DNA from: Plasmodium coatneyi
Taxonomy: Eukaryota > Apicomplexa > Aconoidasida > Haemosporida > Plasmodiidae
Direction of reading: 5' to 3'
NCBI RefSeq assembly: GCF_001680005.1
Contig: NC_033567.1
Span: forward strand, 3,658,001-3,722,000
Length of the DNA stretch: 64,000 nt
Shown: positions 1-11,840 of the stretch, in pieces
Numbering within the stretch: the first letter of the stretch is position 1
Layout of the letters: every line of letters starts with the position of its first letter
Position numbers and translations under genes: made by a program
The notes under the pieces: generated by a model
Told to the model about the DNA's origin: nothing
Database searches by the model: none
Seen by the model: the letters and a program-made list of their open reading frames with translations, nothing else

Positions 1-176
1 TTTTTATGATGGGCAAAAATGGCTCTCCCCCTCGAGCATAAATAAGTGCATATGTACATATGTATACATTTATATATATATATTATGTGTGCAATATGAT
101 ACAATTAATTCTGATGTCGTGGGAATAATTTCAGAATGCGTAAAGATCCGGTAATTGCGCCCGCGGCCAAAACAAC

Positions 177-1573
177 TTAATGTTTTGTTATGTGGACAGC
201 CAAGTCTAGTACACGGTTTGAGTATCCCCATTCATTATCGTACCATGAGACGATTTTGAAAAAGTTGTCATTCAATGCTAGACCAGCTTTCATGTCAAAA
301 ATGGAGGACCTCTTATCGTGGACGAAATCTTGGGACACAACTTCATCTTCAGTGTAGCCCAATATTCCCTTGAGTGGTCCTTCTGCTGCTTTCTTCATGT
401 GGGCAGCAATTTCTTCATATTTCGCTGGCTTTTCCAATCTGCACACTAAATCAACAACTGATACGGTACCAATGGGGACTCTGAAGGCAACACCTGTGAG
501 TTTTCCATTCAATTCGGGTAAGACCTTACCTACTGCCTTAGCTGCACCAGTGGATGCGGGAATAATGTTGTTCAATGCACATCTACCAGCTCTCCAGTCC
601 TTTCCACCCTTGGATGGTCCGTCAACTACCAACTGGTTGGCGGTCGAAGCATGGACAGTGGTCATCAAACCTTCAACAATTCCGAATTTGTCATTAAGTA
701 CTTTTGCAATTGGAGCTAAACAATTGGTAGTACATGATGCATTCGAAACGATGGTTTGTTTTGGATCATACTTTTCATGGTTAATACCCATAACATAAAT
801 AGGGGTGTCATCCTTTGGTGGGGCGGACATGATAACCTTCTTTGCACCTCCCTTAAGATGTGCACTAGACAATTCCTTGGTTAAGAACACACCAGTCGAT
901 TCGCACACAACATCAATTCCGTATTTGCCCCATGGGATATTTGCTGGGTCCTTTTCGCTGTGCACAAAGATTTTCTTGTTACCAATGGTGAAGAAGCCAT
1001 CGCCTGGGGTTACCTCTCCTGGGAATACACCGTGGACGGAGTCATACTTGAGCAAGTAACACAAGTGCTTCATGTCCATAAATGGGTCATTCACCGCGAC
1101 TACCTCCTAAAGGGGTTGCGAAAAACGGGGAAGAAGCGATCATGGGGGGAGCAAGTTTGCGAACAATGGTGAGCCCTGGGGGGGGGCTCTTCCCGGCAGT
1201 GCAACCTTTTACACAATGTAAAAAACATATGGCAGAAAAAAAAAAAAAAAAAAAAAAATATATATAAGGGGGGGGTAAAAGAAACGGAGGAACATGCCAG
1301 AAACAAAGTATAAATACATTCAAGGTCGTGTACGTACACGTATAACATCGCTCTATTTGCCCCAAGGCTGAACACAGCTCGTGCGCATATCATAACTTTT
1401 CGGCGAGACAATCATATATAGAAGATATAATTTTCACATTTTTTCATTTCTCATTTTTTCTCCCTCGCGTAGTGAAAAAAAAAACTTACGACGTCACTCC
1501 TTTCATAAGCCGATCTGAACACCAAACGTCCGATACGTCCGAATCCATTAATTCCAAGCTTTGTTACGGCCAT
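177..1573 (-). CDS. GAPDH: Glyceraldehyde-3-phosphate dehydrogenase, two exons
   Basis: Glycolytic enzyme that oxidises glyceraldehyde-3-phosphate to 1,3-bisphosphoglycerate with NAD+ in the cytosol. Exon 1 is 1490-1573 (28 codons, with the Rossmann start GINGFGRIGR) and exon 2 is 177-1106. The intron 1107-1489 has GT-AG ends and sits between codons. The joined product is 337 aa, the usual length. The catalytic Cys153 lies in NASCTTNC (codon at 732-734). The S-loop reads GPSKGGKDWRAGR, with the extra Lys-Gly known from Plasmodium GAPDH. The C-terminal NAD-binding WYDNEWGYS is present and the protein ends VHITKH. The start is the ATG at 1571-1573, because the NAD-binding glycine motif follows directly. 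No break is seen. It is divergent from the cytochrome c1 gene, with 4.6 kb between them. Confidence 0.98.
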
Positions 1574-4500
1574 TTTGCTTTGCGGGGATGTTAAGTCGTT
1601 TTGAGGAGGAAATATACTTATAAAAGTAAAAGCTTCTTAAGGATACGTTATAGAAAGTAGAAAGTTTTGTAAGAATGTCGTTTTACGAAAGGAATGCGTG
1701 GAAAAAGTTAAAGGGAATATTTTAAGCAAAAACGTGTTATATGAGAAAAAATGTGCTTATTTATTGTAATTAATTTTATAAAAAATATTTTTTTTAAATT
1801 AAATTTTGTTTGGGGTAGAAATAAATTTTTTAAAAATGCCAAAAATAACGCCGACGAAAATGTTTTTTAAAAAATTTAAAACTGGCTCCTCTCATGGGGC
1901 CATTTTATATATATATTTCGACATATGATGGGGCAGCTGCAAAAAAATACGAAAAAAACCGTGAAAGAAAAAGGAGAAAAAAAAGAAATATAACCCCTCC
2001 GACGTTATAATGACACCACTTAACCACAAGCATGCCCGTATTTACGCGTACCAAGGGGTACACATATATATAGAGAGAAAATTGGTGCGTACCTAGCAAA
2101 CGGGAATTTAATCCGTTATTTGGTAGTAATCCACATGTGCATATATGGGTGCATGCATATGGTGAGCATATGCCATATATATATGCATACGGGTAGATTC
2201 GCAATTGCTTTACGTGTACTCTCTGCCTACCTCAACGTGCAGCATGCAACGTCAATACAATATGCTAAAAATAAGCGGAGCATAGAAGCTCAGATATAGG
2301 GATGCATTCACGTGCATACGTGACTTACTGGCATAAATAGCTACAGAAGAGAAGGCGTTTTGCGTGGATGCACGTAATTTCTTCAAAAATTGGTAAGGCA
2401 AGCAGCGGCTTTTCTGTGGTGCGCATGGAAAATCGTTTTGGATTATTCCTACGCGCAGAGGGCGCAATTTGCGATGACGAAATGGCGAGTGCCGAGTGGC
2501 GAGTGGCGAGTTCCGACCGGCAAGTGCTCACTGCAATCTTCGGCTCTCATTCTCTACGCGTAACGCGCTGTTTCATATGGGCAGTGAAATTTTTGCGGAC
2601 TCTACACGCGCATCCTGCGCTGCGCATATCCTGTAATGCAATACATAAATTTATATATATATATTTATTTATATATGTTTGTTTGTGCATTTATTTATAC
2701 ATTTATATATATGTATATATGCGCACTAACCCTTGTCGTGCAATTAGCTGCCTTCCCCACGGTTGCACGATTTTGCAATACACTTTTCCTCTCACAGGAA
2801 CGAAACTGCTTTATCAGCTGGCCATATTCTTCTTTTTAAGACATGCTTAAAAAAACGCTTACGATGTCGACCACATAGCAGCAATAACCGTGATTGATGC
2901 TTCGTTAAATCAAAAGGAACGTTAAGATATGTTAAAAAAATTAAAATAACACTTGCTATAAATCAGCGCGGGGCCAAATTATTAGGGGCCTCAGGTGGTT
3001 ACCTTTCCCTGCGCTATGTTTATATATAAAATTACTACGTTGTACTTTAACACCTTTGTTTGCACTTTTCTTCATTTGTGCAGTTTACTTTTTTTGTTTT
3101 TCATAATTACAAAAGTGTGCATTTTATTCTTATGTTCGTTTTGATGGGATACAAGGTTGTATGCCTTTGCCCATATTTTGCAACATCCTTCTTTCGCCGC
3201 ATGTTGCACATTCCGTGCCGTGTATAAGCGTTATGAGCAATATGCATATAGAATTTACAAAAAAGTTACTATTTCAGAGAAAAAAAAAAAAAAAAAAAAC
3301 GCAAAATGAATATAGCAAAATAAGATAACCGTCCTGCTGAATAGTACTTGCATTTTACTGAGAGTGCACACCTTTTGGCGAAAAATGTAGAAAGTGAAAA
3401 GAAGCCAAAAAGAGAAAGTGTGTCACTTTACGTAATAGCAGTAGTTCCTCACTTACCATTACGAAAGCACAATGGAATTTTTGTGAGGTATAAATGTAGG
3501 CACAAATTTGTGAACGTTCCGGAAGATGCACAAAAGGGTATATACGTATTATGTGCGTACACCCTTAATCCATGTTGATTGCCCACCTTTTATCATTTTT
3601 TTTTTTTTTTCGCCCTTGTGTGGTCTATTACAGCGATTTTTTTCGTTATAGAAAGCATAAAAAAAATAAAATGGTTTTAAGGTACTTTTTAATGGTGTTC
3701 CCTTTTTTTTTTTTTTCATTTGTTAAATTTGCGTTTTATTTTCTGCAATTAAAGGGGAAAAATTGTTTGCGCGTATCGGAATAGAATGAAAATATGTACC
3801 CCATCCATGGGTGGCACATTTCTTTGGAAAGGGACCCATCCAATGTGGCATAATTTTCTTCGAACAAAAAAAGAGGTGTAGACTTGTTCATTTTTTCTTA
3901 CCCCCGTTGCACAACCCCAAAACTGAAGTCTTTTTCGTTCACATGCTGCTGGAGCCGCACATGTCAGCATTTCACCGTGAAAGTTATTAAGCAAATTGTT
4001 TAACCTCTTCAAATGTGTAAAACACGGTCACGTCAATATATCCCAGCACAGCTCTTGTGTGTGCAAGGCTTTCATTTCGTATGGGAACATAATTGATCAA
4101 AAAAAAAAATTCCAAAACGTCATAGCATGACTTTGAAAATGCCCTTCTTGTGTATATATACATTTACGTGCCACATGTGGGGAAATAGGTAATCCCCACG
4201 TTAAGGGAGACCTATACGTGGAGGTCTTTTCCCTAATATATAATCTTCACAGCTTGAACAACGAAGGAAATAAAAAACTACGTGGGGAGAAGCCCCTATT
4301 TCACGTTAAAGAAAAAAAGTAACATAGGAAGATACAACGATAAAGATGTGTTGAACGCATTTTATTTTATTTTTTTTTTTTTAATTCCCGTCGCTACATC
4401 CAACTATTCTAATAATGAGTTCATGTGGCATACACACAAAAATGGATATAGCGGAAATGGTAAATATCTTCCTCACTTTACATGTGGAATGCGAAAAAAT

Positions 4501-6200
4501 AAACCAAATATGATGCAGCAAAAGTTGCGGAATGATCTGCAGTTTTTATTAAATATTAACCGACCACGATTTTACACCTGAGGCGATTCAGAAGAACGCT
4601 ATATGAGCAAGTGTTCCGTTTATATTAGTGCCAGTTATGATACCGTTGATACGCTCACGCAAAGGCTTCGAACGACGTTATGTATATAAACCTATATGTG
4701 TGTTCTACCCATTTGGAAATTTTAAAGTGCGCGCGGAAAAATCCCATGGGCGTGTTTCATTATTATAACTTTTGCTTTTGTTCATCAATTTTGTACACAG
4801 CGCGTATGTCATAGGGGAAGGGAAAAAACATGTGTGCGAGGAAATTTGAAAAAGTTAGGGTTTAATGTGTAGTCGTACTTACCAACATAATGATCACACA
4901 AAATGATTATTGAGCGGGGGATAAACTAACTGCCTTGGTTTTTTCTTTTTTTTTTTTTTTTTTTTTTGTGGTTTCCTCATTTCCGCTTGATGCAATATAA
5001 AATTTGGAATTGGCTATATTTCTTCATTTGAGCTGTCGAACGTGAATTTAGTTACGTTAGTTAGAACTACGCACAGGTATGGAACACATCCACATGCAAT
5101 CTGTGTAATAAAAGTTTTCCTCGATTAAACGTAAGGGGTGTAAAAAAAAACCCCAAAAAAAGAAAAGGACAACATGGCATAAGGATCCTTGGAAAAATTA
5201 TAACTTCGAATACGTTATTACGTAAGGTGTATGCCTATTAATTTTTCTACGCGAAAGGGTTTTCTTCCTCGTTCGTGCAGTGTACTGACGGAAGCTCAGA
5301 TTTGGTTAAAAAGATTGATACACGTGCTATGTACGTAGGGATAATGGTGTAAATAAAACAAAAGGTTGGAGTGCTCACATTGTAATAACTGTAAGGTCAT
5401 GATAATATAATGTAAAGCACGCAAGTACGTCATTTTTCGTGTTCGTTGGTGTGCCTTTTTTCATTTTATGGGAATATCCTTCGTTAAAGTAATTACACCT
5501 AAGTGCGGGTATTTTAATTGGCCCCGAGTTGGTTTGGTACAAGTTTCACACTCTTTTTCGTCATTTTTTTGCCATTTTTTTCACAATTTTTTTTGCCAAT
5601 ATTTTCACCATTCTTTTCAGCCATTTTTTCTTGCCATTTTTTTTGCGATATTATTTGCTCATTTTTTGCCCTTTTGCGAATGGAACAAGCGCAAATAAAA
5701 ACGAAATTGTCGAAGGTACACGGGGAGTAGCGTTAATTCATCCTGTACTGAAATGACAATACCATGTTCCTGTTTACATTTTCAGAGCATATTTAATTGT
5801 GTGATATGCTCCAATTAGCGTAAGCCATTTTTTTTTCCGTTTGAAATGACAAGCAGTTTGAAAGGAAATTTTTCCGAAACTTGCGTTTGGTTTTAAGATA
5901 CGTAATATAAGTTGTTACATGAAAAGGGGAAATATCCTTCCGCGAATGTTCCTCCGGGGAAGGTATAACGAGGATGAACGCATAGGAGCGTGCATGGCAT
6001 AGAGCTTAACAGCAAGAATAGGTGCGCGCCCAGGAAAGTACGCACATACACACAACACTCACCATTTCAAATACCCCCCTTCTCGTCCCCCGTGCAGACT
6101 TTAAATGACAGCTTTAGTCACCGCTAAGGTGGCCACACGTGCAACGCTATTCACACAGAATTTATTTTAAGAAGAAAATCAAGTATTCCATTGTGATATC
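1574..6200. other. Divergent intergenic region between GAPDH and cytochrome c1
   Basis: No gene could be supported here. It must hold the promoters and 5' leaders of both flanking genes. AT-rich DNA with many poly-A/poly-T runs (for example 3279-3299 and 4945-4967) alternates with patches richer in GC near 2400-2640. The longest open frames (2368-2850 plus, 4282-4581 plus) give low-complexity or Phe/Ile/Tyr-rich products without recognisable domains and are taken as chance. Confidence 0.5.
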
Positions 6201-7665
6201 ATGGCAGGTGGTGGAGCGTTAAACAATTTGTTTCCGGGATACAAGGACAAAATATGGCTCAAGCTTCCGCACCATGTAAGGAGCAAAAAGAAAAAAGAAG
6301 AGAGAGAGCGCTAAGTTTTGTGGCACATTGATATAAATTGTGTGCACAGATGTAGAGGCGTGCTAGCATATCTGTAGTATGTTGGCGGCAGGGAGAACAG
6401 GGGCGTGCCGCTTTACGCTTTGCCAAATGGCAAGGGAACTGCAACGAACGGTTTGCAGTGCATTGTCTGATGTGAGGCCTTTATCTCTGTAAAGCACATG
6501 AGTACACGCAAACGCACGCACAAATGTGAACCACACTTTTTCCCCCATCCCGCAGCTCCGAATCCGCCTAATTAAATCGTGGAACAATGAATTCGAGAAG
6601 AACATGTCCAAGGCGAAAATAAAAAACAACAAAATAAAAAACTTGAATTACTACCTACTGGACAGGTTCAAGCCAAATGAAAGTTACAAAAACAGACACA
6701 CGGATTATAAGAGACAAATATGCAGAGGAACGTTAGTAGAAGGATGTGACTTTTTTCTACCAAATAAGAGAAGCCAAGATAGATTAAAAAATCACTTACA
6801 ACCCTACACAGAGGAAGAAAGTGAAGAAAGGAAAAAACATAAATATTTAAATTTAAAATATTACATACTGTTTTGCTTAGGATTTTCTGTGCTACATAAC
6901 AGTATGCAATCTAGGCCAGTAGCATGGTGTATGGATTATGAACCACCCCACACGCCACACTACCCATTTTGGTTCAAATCCATGTTCCATTCGCATGACA
7001 TACCCAGTGTAAGAAGAGGTTTTGAAGTTTACAGACAAATATGTGCAACGTGTCATTCGATGGAACAGTTACAATTTCGTAGTTTGGTTAATGAAGTGTA
7101 TCCAGAAAATCGAATGAAGCAAATTGCTGCCTCGTACGATATAGAAGATGGTCCTGATGATAAGGGAGAAATGTTTACCAGACCGGGTATCTTAACTGAT
7201 TCTTTTCCAAAGCCCTATCCAAATGAAGAAGCTGCTAGATATGCAAATAATGGTGCATCTCCACCAGATTTATCAGTCATTACCACGGCTAGACATAACG
7301 GACCAGATTATATATTTTCTTTACTCACTTGTTATAGAGATCCTCCTGAGGGAATTCACCTAAGACCAGGGTTGTATTATAATACCTATTTTGCAGGAGG
7401 GTCTATATCCATGCCCCCACCTCTACAGGATGATATGATTGAATATGAGGATGGTACTCCTTGTAATGTTTCCCAGATGGCTAAGGATGTAGTCAATTTT
7501 TTAACTTGGGCAGCGGAACCAACACATGATGAGAGAAAATTAACAGGCCTCAAATTGGTGAGTGGCGCTTTTATTGCTATGGTCTTAATGACCGTATGGC
7601 AGAGATTTTTCTGGACCATATACGCTACTAGAAGGATTGACTTTGGAAAAATCAAGTACCTATAA
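6201..7665 (+). CDS. CYC1: Cytochrome c1, haem protein of mitochondrial complex III, two exons
   Basis: Carries electrons from the Rieske protein to cytochrome c in the bc1 complex of the inner mitochondrial membrane. Exon 1 is 6201-6275 (25 codons) and exon 2 is 6556-7665. The intron 6276-6555 is phase 0 with GTAAGG and CGCAG ends. The product is 394 aa. The covalent haem site is CATCH at 7042-7056. The family motif ANNGASPPDLS follows, and the region with the axial Met reads SISMPPPLQDD. A C-terminal anchor (near VSGAFIAMVLMTVWQRFFW) precedes a basic end, as expected for a tail in the matrix. A hydrophobic stretch, YYILFCLGFSVLH, lies before the haem domain. The ATG at 6201 is chosen because it gives an in-frame first exon with good splice sites. 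Confidence 0.97.
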
Positions 7666-9377
7666 TGAGGGGAGGGCCTCATCAAAATGGGAAAAACTTA
7701 TCCAAACAGGGTAGTCTTTTTTTAGTGACCATCTGAAATGTACCTCCATATAGGTACTGACATAAATATAGGAAGATCACTTCACCGTACTTGTACACAT
7801 AATCAAGGGGGATACACGAAGTCACAACAGAATGGAAAATTTGATGGTACGTATTACTTCACACCTTTTGCCGCATCTTTAACAATCCATAGTGACCTCC
7901 ATAATTTTTTCATACGCAGGGAGCGCCTGCGCGAACACAACCATAGGAGGCAATATGTGTGGTGTGTTTCACCCCAGGCGGATGACGTATCCCAATATTT
8001 AACAGAATGAATGGGAAAAAAAATGCCTTTTTTTCCTTTAAATTACACTTGCACCATGTTACCATTCCCACATCTTTCAAATGTGCTTTCATAAAAAAAT
8101 ATATATTTTTTTTTTTTTTTTGCATTTTAAATGGAGGCACATTTCGTTTACACTACAATGTATATAATGTTCATTAGGGCACCTTCGACAAGAAGGTTTC
8201 GAGAAATATTTGTTTGTTAATTTTAGGAGCCGCAGTCCGCACGGCGTTTCGTTTACAACGCGTGTGTTGCTCCTTCGGTGCGCCCTTTTTTACGACACGT
8301 TATACATTGTTATGTATTTTTTCTTTTTTTTTTTTTTAAGTTTCACATTTTTACCTTGTGTAAAAACGAACCAAACGAAATGCGTAAATGGAGAAAAAAG
8401 CATGTGCTCCTTTGCAAGAAAAACCAATTTATTATTTAACATCATTAGAAGCGGTCTTTCGATATGGTCGCTTTAAACCGTGGCGGAAATATCGATTTGT
8501 CGAAGTTGGCCATGCATAGCATGCTTGGAAGGGGCACTCGCTAAGAAAAAATTTGAACTGCTATGTTTAGCCCTTTTTTTTTCACAATTATGGTGCGGTT
8601 TCCCTTTTTCAACAACCCTCTGCTATTTTTTCAACCCATTTAGATTGGCGAAGTGATCTATTTGTGGCTAATAATTCATGGTGTGTATAAAAATGGAGCG
8701 TTATATGTGAAGGGGGTCATCCACACCGCTGTTGTGACCTTTCGATGAAGAGGAAGAAAAATTAGATAAATGAGCACACTGGAAACCCGCTTCTGTTTCG
8801 CCTATATGCACCCTTCAGATAGTTACACACATATGAATGTAGACGCGCTAAAACCTTTTGGCATAAGGAGCACTTTCTTAGCATAGCCCCAGTGTGCATG
8901 TAAGAGGTGTGCTAAACGGGTTCACATCAATGTCGACCATCCAGAGACGACAGCTCATTTTTCCTAATTTTTCTGCGCATTTTTTGCTAATTTTTTTTTA
9001 TAATTATGGTGAAGCGAAGTGAAGGCTCGCACAAGTTTATCTAAAGACAACTAATGCGTAATGAATGCTAACCACGGGGGGCAAAAAAAAAGGAAAATAA
9101 ATTTCACCACAAGAATGAGTGATGTGCTCATAAACAAATGCAAGACATTAAAAACTTAAAAATGGAAAAATTAAAGGAATCATTGCCAAGGGGTGCAGGC
9201 GTGGGAAGAGGATACTGGGTCGAACGAACGTATATGTGCACGTGCGTGTGATGGCATAAAGGGAGAAAAATGTGGAAAATCAAAAAAGTAATAAATACAG
9301 GTAAGGTAGCTGAAATAGTGGGTCGCTGAGGCAGGGTGTCGAGACGGACAAGGCGCACGGAATCAGGTTAGCGCGCG
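7666..9377. other. Convergent intergenic region
   Basis: Lies between the 3' ends of cytochrome c1 (plus) and the multi-pass membrane protein (minus), so it should hold both 3' UTRs. A-rich and T-rich runs occur at 8093-8122 and 8321-8338. No RNA gene or conserved coding segment was recognised. Confidence 0.5.
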
Positions 9378-11095
9378 CTACAAAGGAATGGGGAGCTGCT
9401 CTTTTCGAGCACAAACAGAGCGAAATATGTAGAAAACACAATAAAGAGAATACGTTGTGAGGAAAGCACACAAAGCTATGCATACTAAAAACATTTGGCC
9501 ATTAGAAAACAAAACAAAGCTTTTAAAATGTTCGTAAGTCCTCTTGTTCAGCAAGACCCAATAGAAATCGTTGTAGTCATTCTGCTTGTACTCCTTGTAA
9601 ACTTTGGATCCTTCGTTGAAATCTTCGATTAAAATATAGCCAATTAAAAAACAAAAAAAAAATAAACCCATGAAAATAAACCCCATGAAGAGCTTAAATA
9701 TGCGTTCGCAGAAGCATTGGGAAAATATTAAGAAGAAGATTAGTATCAGGCTGAAGACGTAGAGTACTAATCCTATGATGGAGAAGAAGAAGATGCCGCT
9801 GCAGACGAAGATGCATGCCAGGGTGATGAGGTAGGACATCGAGGGGACGTACCTGCGGGGGGAGGGAAAAGCGTCATGAGGGAGAGCATCTCCTTGAATA
9901 GCGAGCCCACAAGTGGAAATAAACATGGTGCAAAATACTAGCAAACATGATGCACGTGTATGTACATATGGACGTGCCCACTCAGTAGTTACATCAACGT
10001 AATCGCCATGGAACTGGTCGACGTTAGTGTGGCCCCTTTGTGAATATAAATGAAAGACATCATCAAGAGGGAGGATGCTAAAATGAGGATGTTCCTTTTT
10101 TGCAAATCGTCTATATAATCATCCAGCTTAGCATTAGTGTTTTTAGCATTCACACTTTTAATCTTCTCAATAGAGTCCGAATATATTTTAATAATTTCAT
10201 TTTCATGTTTCACCAAGTCATATTTTAAATTGTTAAAAAGGGATTTATTGTAATGGTCAAAAATTTTCTGAAATTTTTCTGTAAACTTTTTTATTTTTTC
10301 TGAGCTAGATATAAACGGGACAGAGTTCTTTTCCATAAATTTGTAAAATTTGTCATAAAGATCAAAGTTGAGACGGACATTTTTTATTTTTTCATACAAT
10401 TCAAGCAATGTATTTTCCATCAAAATTTTATGCACATTGGGGTCAGACTCCTTTAAGCTGGTAAACATTTTCATTAAATCTTGCTTAGTTAGCTTTTTCA
10501 ACAGTAAGTTCTTTTTAGTGTCCAGAAAAGATTGGCGATCCTTTATAATTTCTATAACCTTCGATGCATCAAATGTGGATGTATCTGGGAATTCACTCAT
10601 CTCTTCACTCGCGGCAGATAGAATTACACTATCTGCTGCTTCGATAACAACAGAAGTACGGGCTTCGTCTAAATTATTTATTTTATTTAGGAGCATATAA
10701 TCTGGGTGGAATTTCAAGGCATCCATTATTCCTATAATTTTTAAAGACGTATTTTTGCTTATCGAGGTAGTGTAAACTCCAGAGGCAATTAAAAATAGGG
10801 ACACTATAAAGGAGCATAAATATATGGGTCGCAAAAGAGGCTTATAAATGAAATGCCCTAATAAAGAAAAAACAGACAACGTCGCTGCTCCGATTAGGTT
10901 ATATATGCTTAGGTAGTATATCATCTTATTTTCACCGTCCGCCGCTGCCTTGTTTAGCACGCTCAGCTCATCTTCATTCACGAAATGAAGTAGAAATATG
11001 GACGAGCAGAAGATCAGACTGACTCCCTTGGACCACGTTCCTATGGCTGTGTTTTCGAATCCCCCTTTCTTTCCATGGCTGCATAGGAAACACAT
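9378..11095 (-). CDS. Multi-pass membrane protein of unknown function, two exons
   Basis: I do not recognise the family. Exon 1 is 9993-11095 and exon 2 is 9378-9852. The intron 9853-9992 splits an ATG codon (donor GTAACT, acceptor CCCCCCGCAG), giving 525 aa. The order is a Cys-containing N-terminus, three hydrophobic segments (about residues 25-41, 63-83 and 88-110), and a polar, Lys-rich, probably helical domain of about 220 residues. Several hydrophobic segments follow (about 335-352 and 375-460), then a short loop and a last segment before a basic tail ending LPIPL. This suggests a large domain between membrane segments 3 and 4. An upstream mini-exon starting at 11224 (donor near 11174) could add about 17 residues in frame, but its donor is weak, so the ATG at 11095 is used. 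Confidence 0.8.
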
Positions 11096-11840
11096 TCTTC
11101 GGGGAAGGGGTGCACGTAATCATGTGTATGCGTATTATACACTTCACGAAAAGAATGCAGAGCTGCATATGCACGTGCGCTGTGGGGGGGAGCTGTTATC
11201 CATGCCGGGTTCACACTCCGCCATCGTTTTGCGTGCACCAACTTTACAACGGTGTTTATTCCTTTGCACATTTGCAGCGGTACACACACTTGGGTGAACA
11301 GGCGCATAGGCTCATACACGCCGGTGTGTTTATGTCTACATTACCCCCCCTCCCTTCAGTGGGTATATATTTCCCCATTTTTAGCACATCACGTGGAGTA
11401 AACCGGGGTCCCCCCACCCACACACTCACACCTTTCTATACATATGCACTTTTTATTGTCTTACTTGAAAGTACTCGGATTCAGTCTACTTCGTTTGCTA
11501 TTTCCGTTGATGCATTTAACTAGTAGCCTTTTTTTTCCTTAAGGCGATGATACACTCTTTCGTGCTAATTCCTATTATTGTGTGTTACTTTTACGTTTAT
11601 AGAAAGCGATTCCATTGAGTTATCTAAGCCGCGCATATACATTGGTGTATATACGGGGGGATGTGTGTTTTCGCTCTTCATTTAGGCAGCCCTTTTGAGA
11701 AACTCTCCCTTTTTTTTTTTTTTTTTTTTTTTTTTTGCGTTTGTCCAGAAGTGATAAAAGACAAAGGGGAGAAAAAAAAAACATTTTCCCTATATATCTA
11801 TTTCTCAATTTTTTTTTTTTTTCTTAAAAATCGTCCCATT
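11096..11840. other. Divergent intergenic region with a 27-base poly-T run
   Basis: Spacer between the divergent membrane protein and CH-like protein genes. It probably holds both promoters. A T27 run lies at 11710-11736, with further T and A tracts up to the start of the next gene. A possible mini-exon of the leftward gene lies at 11174-11224. Confidence 0.45.

Noticed and set aside
370..1059. Open frames on the plus strand opposite GAPDH
   Set aside because: They are the reverse of a certain GAPDH exon and have no independent domain.
2368..2850. 160-codon open frame upstream of GAPDH
   Set aside because: The second half is Tyr/Ile-rich from TATA repeats, with no domain, no splice partner and a composition like the surrounding spacer.
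4282..4581. 99-codon open frame in the GAPDH to cytochrome c1 spacer
   Set aside because: It contains a Phe/Ile run from a T tract and has no recognisable motif. A short lineage-specific gene cannot be excluded, but nothing supports it.
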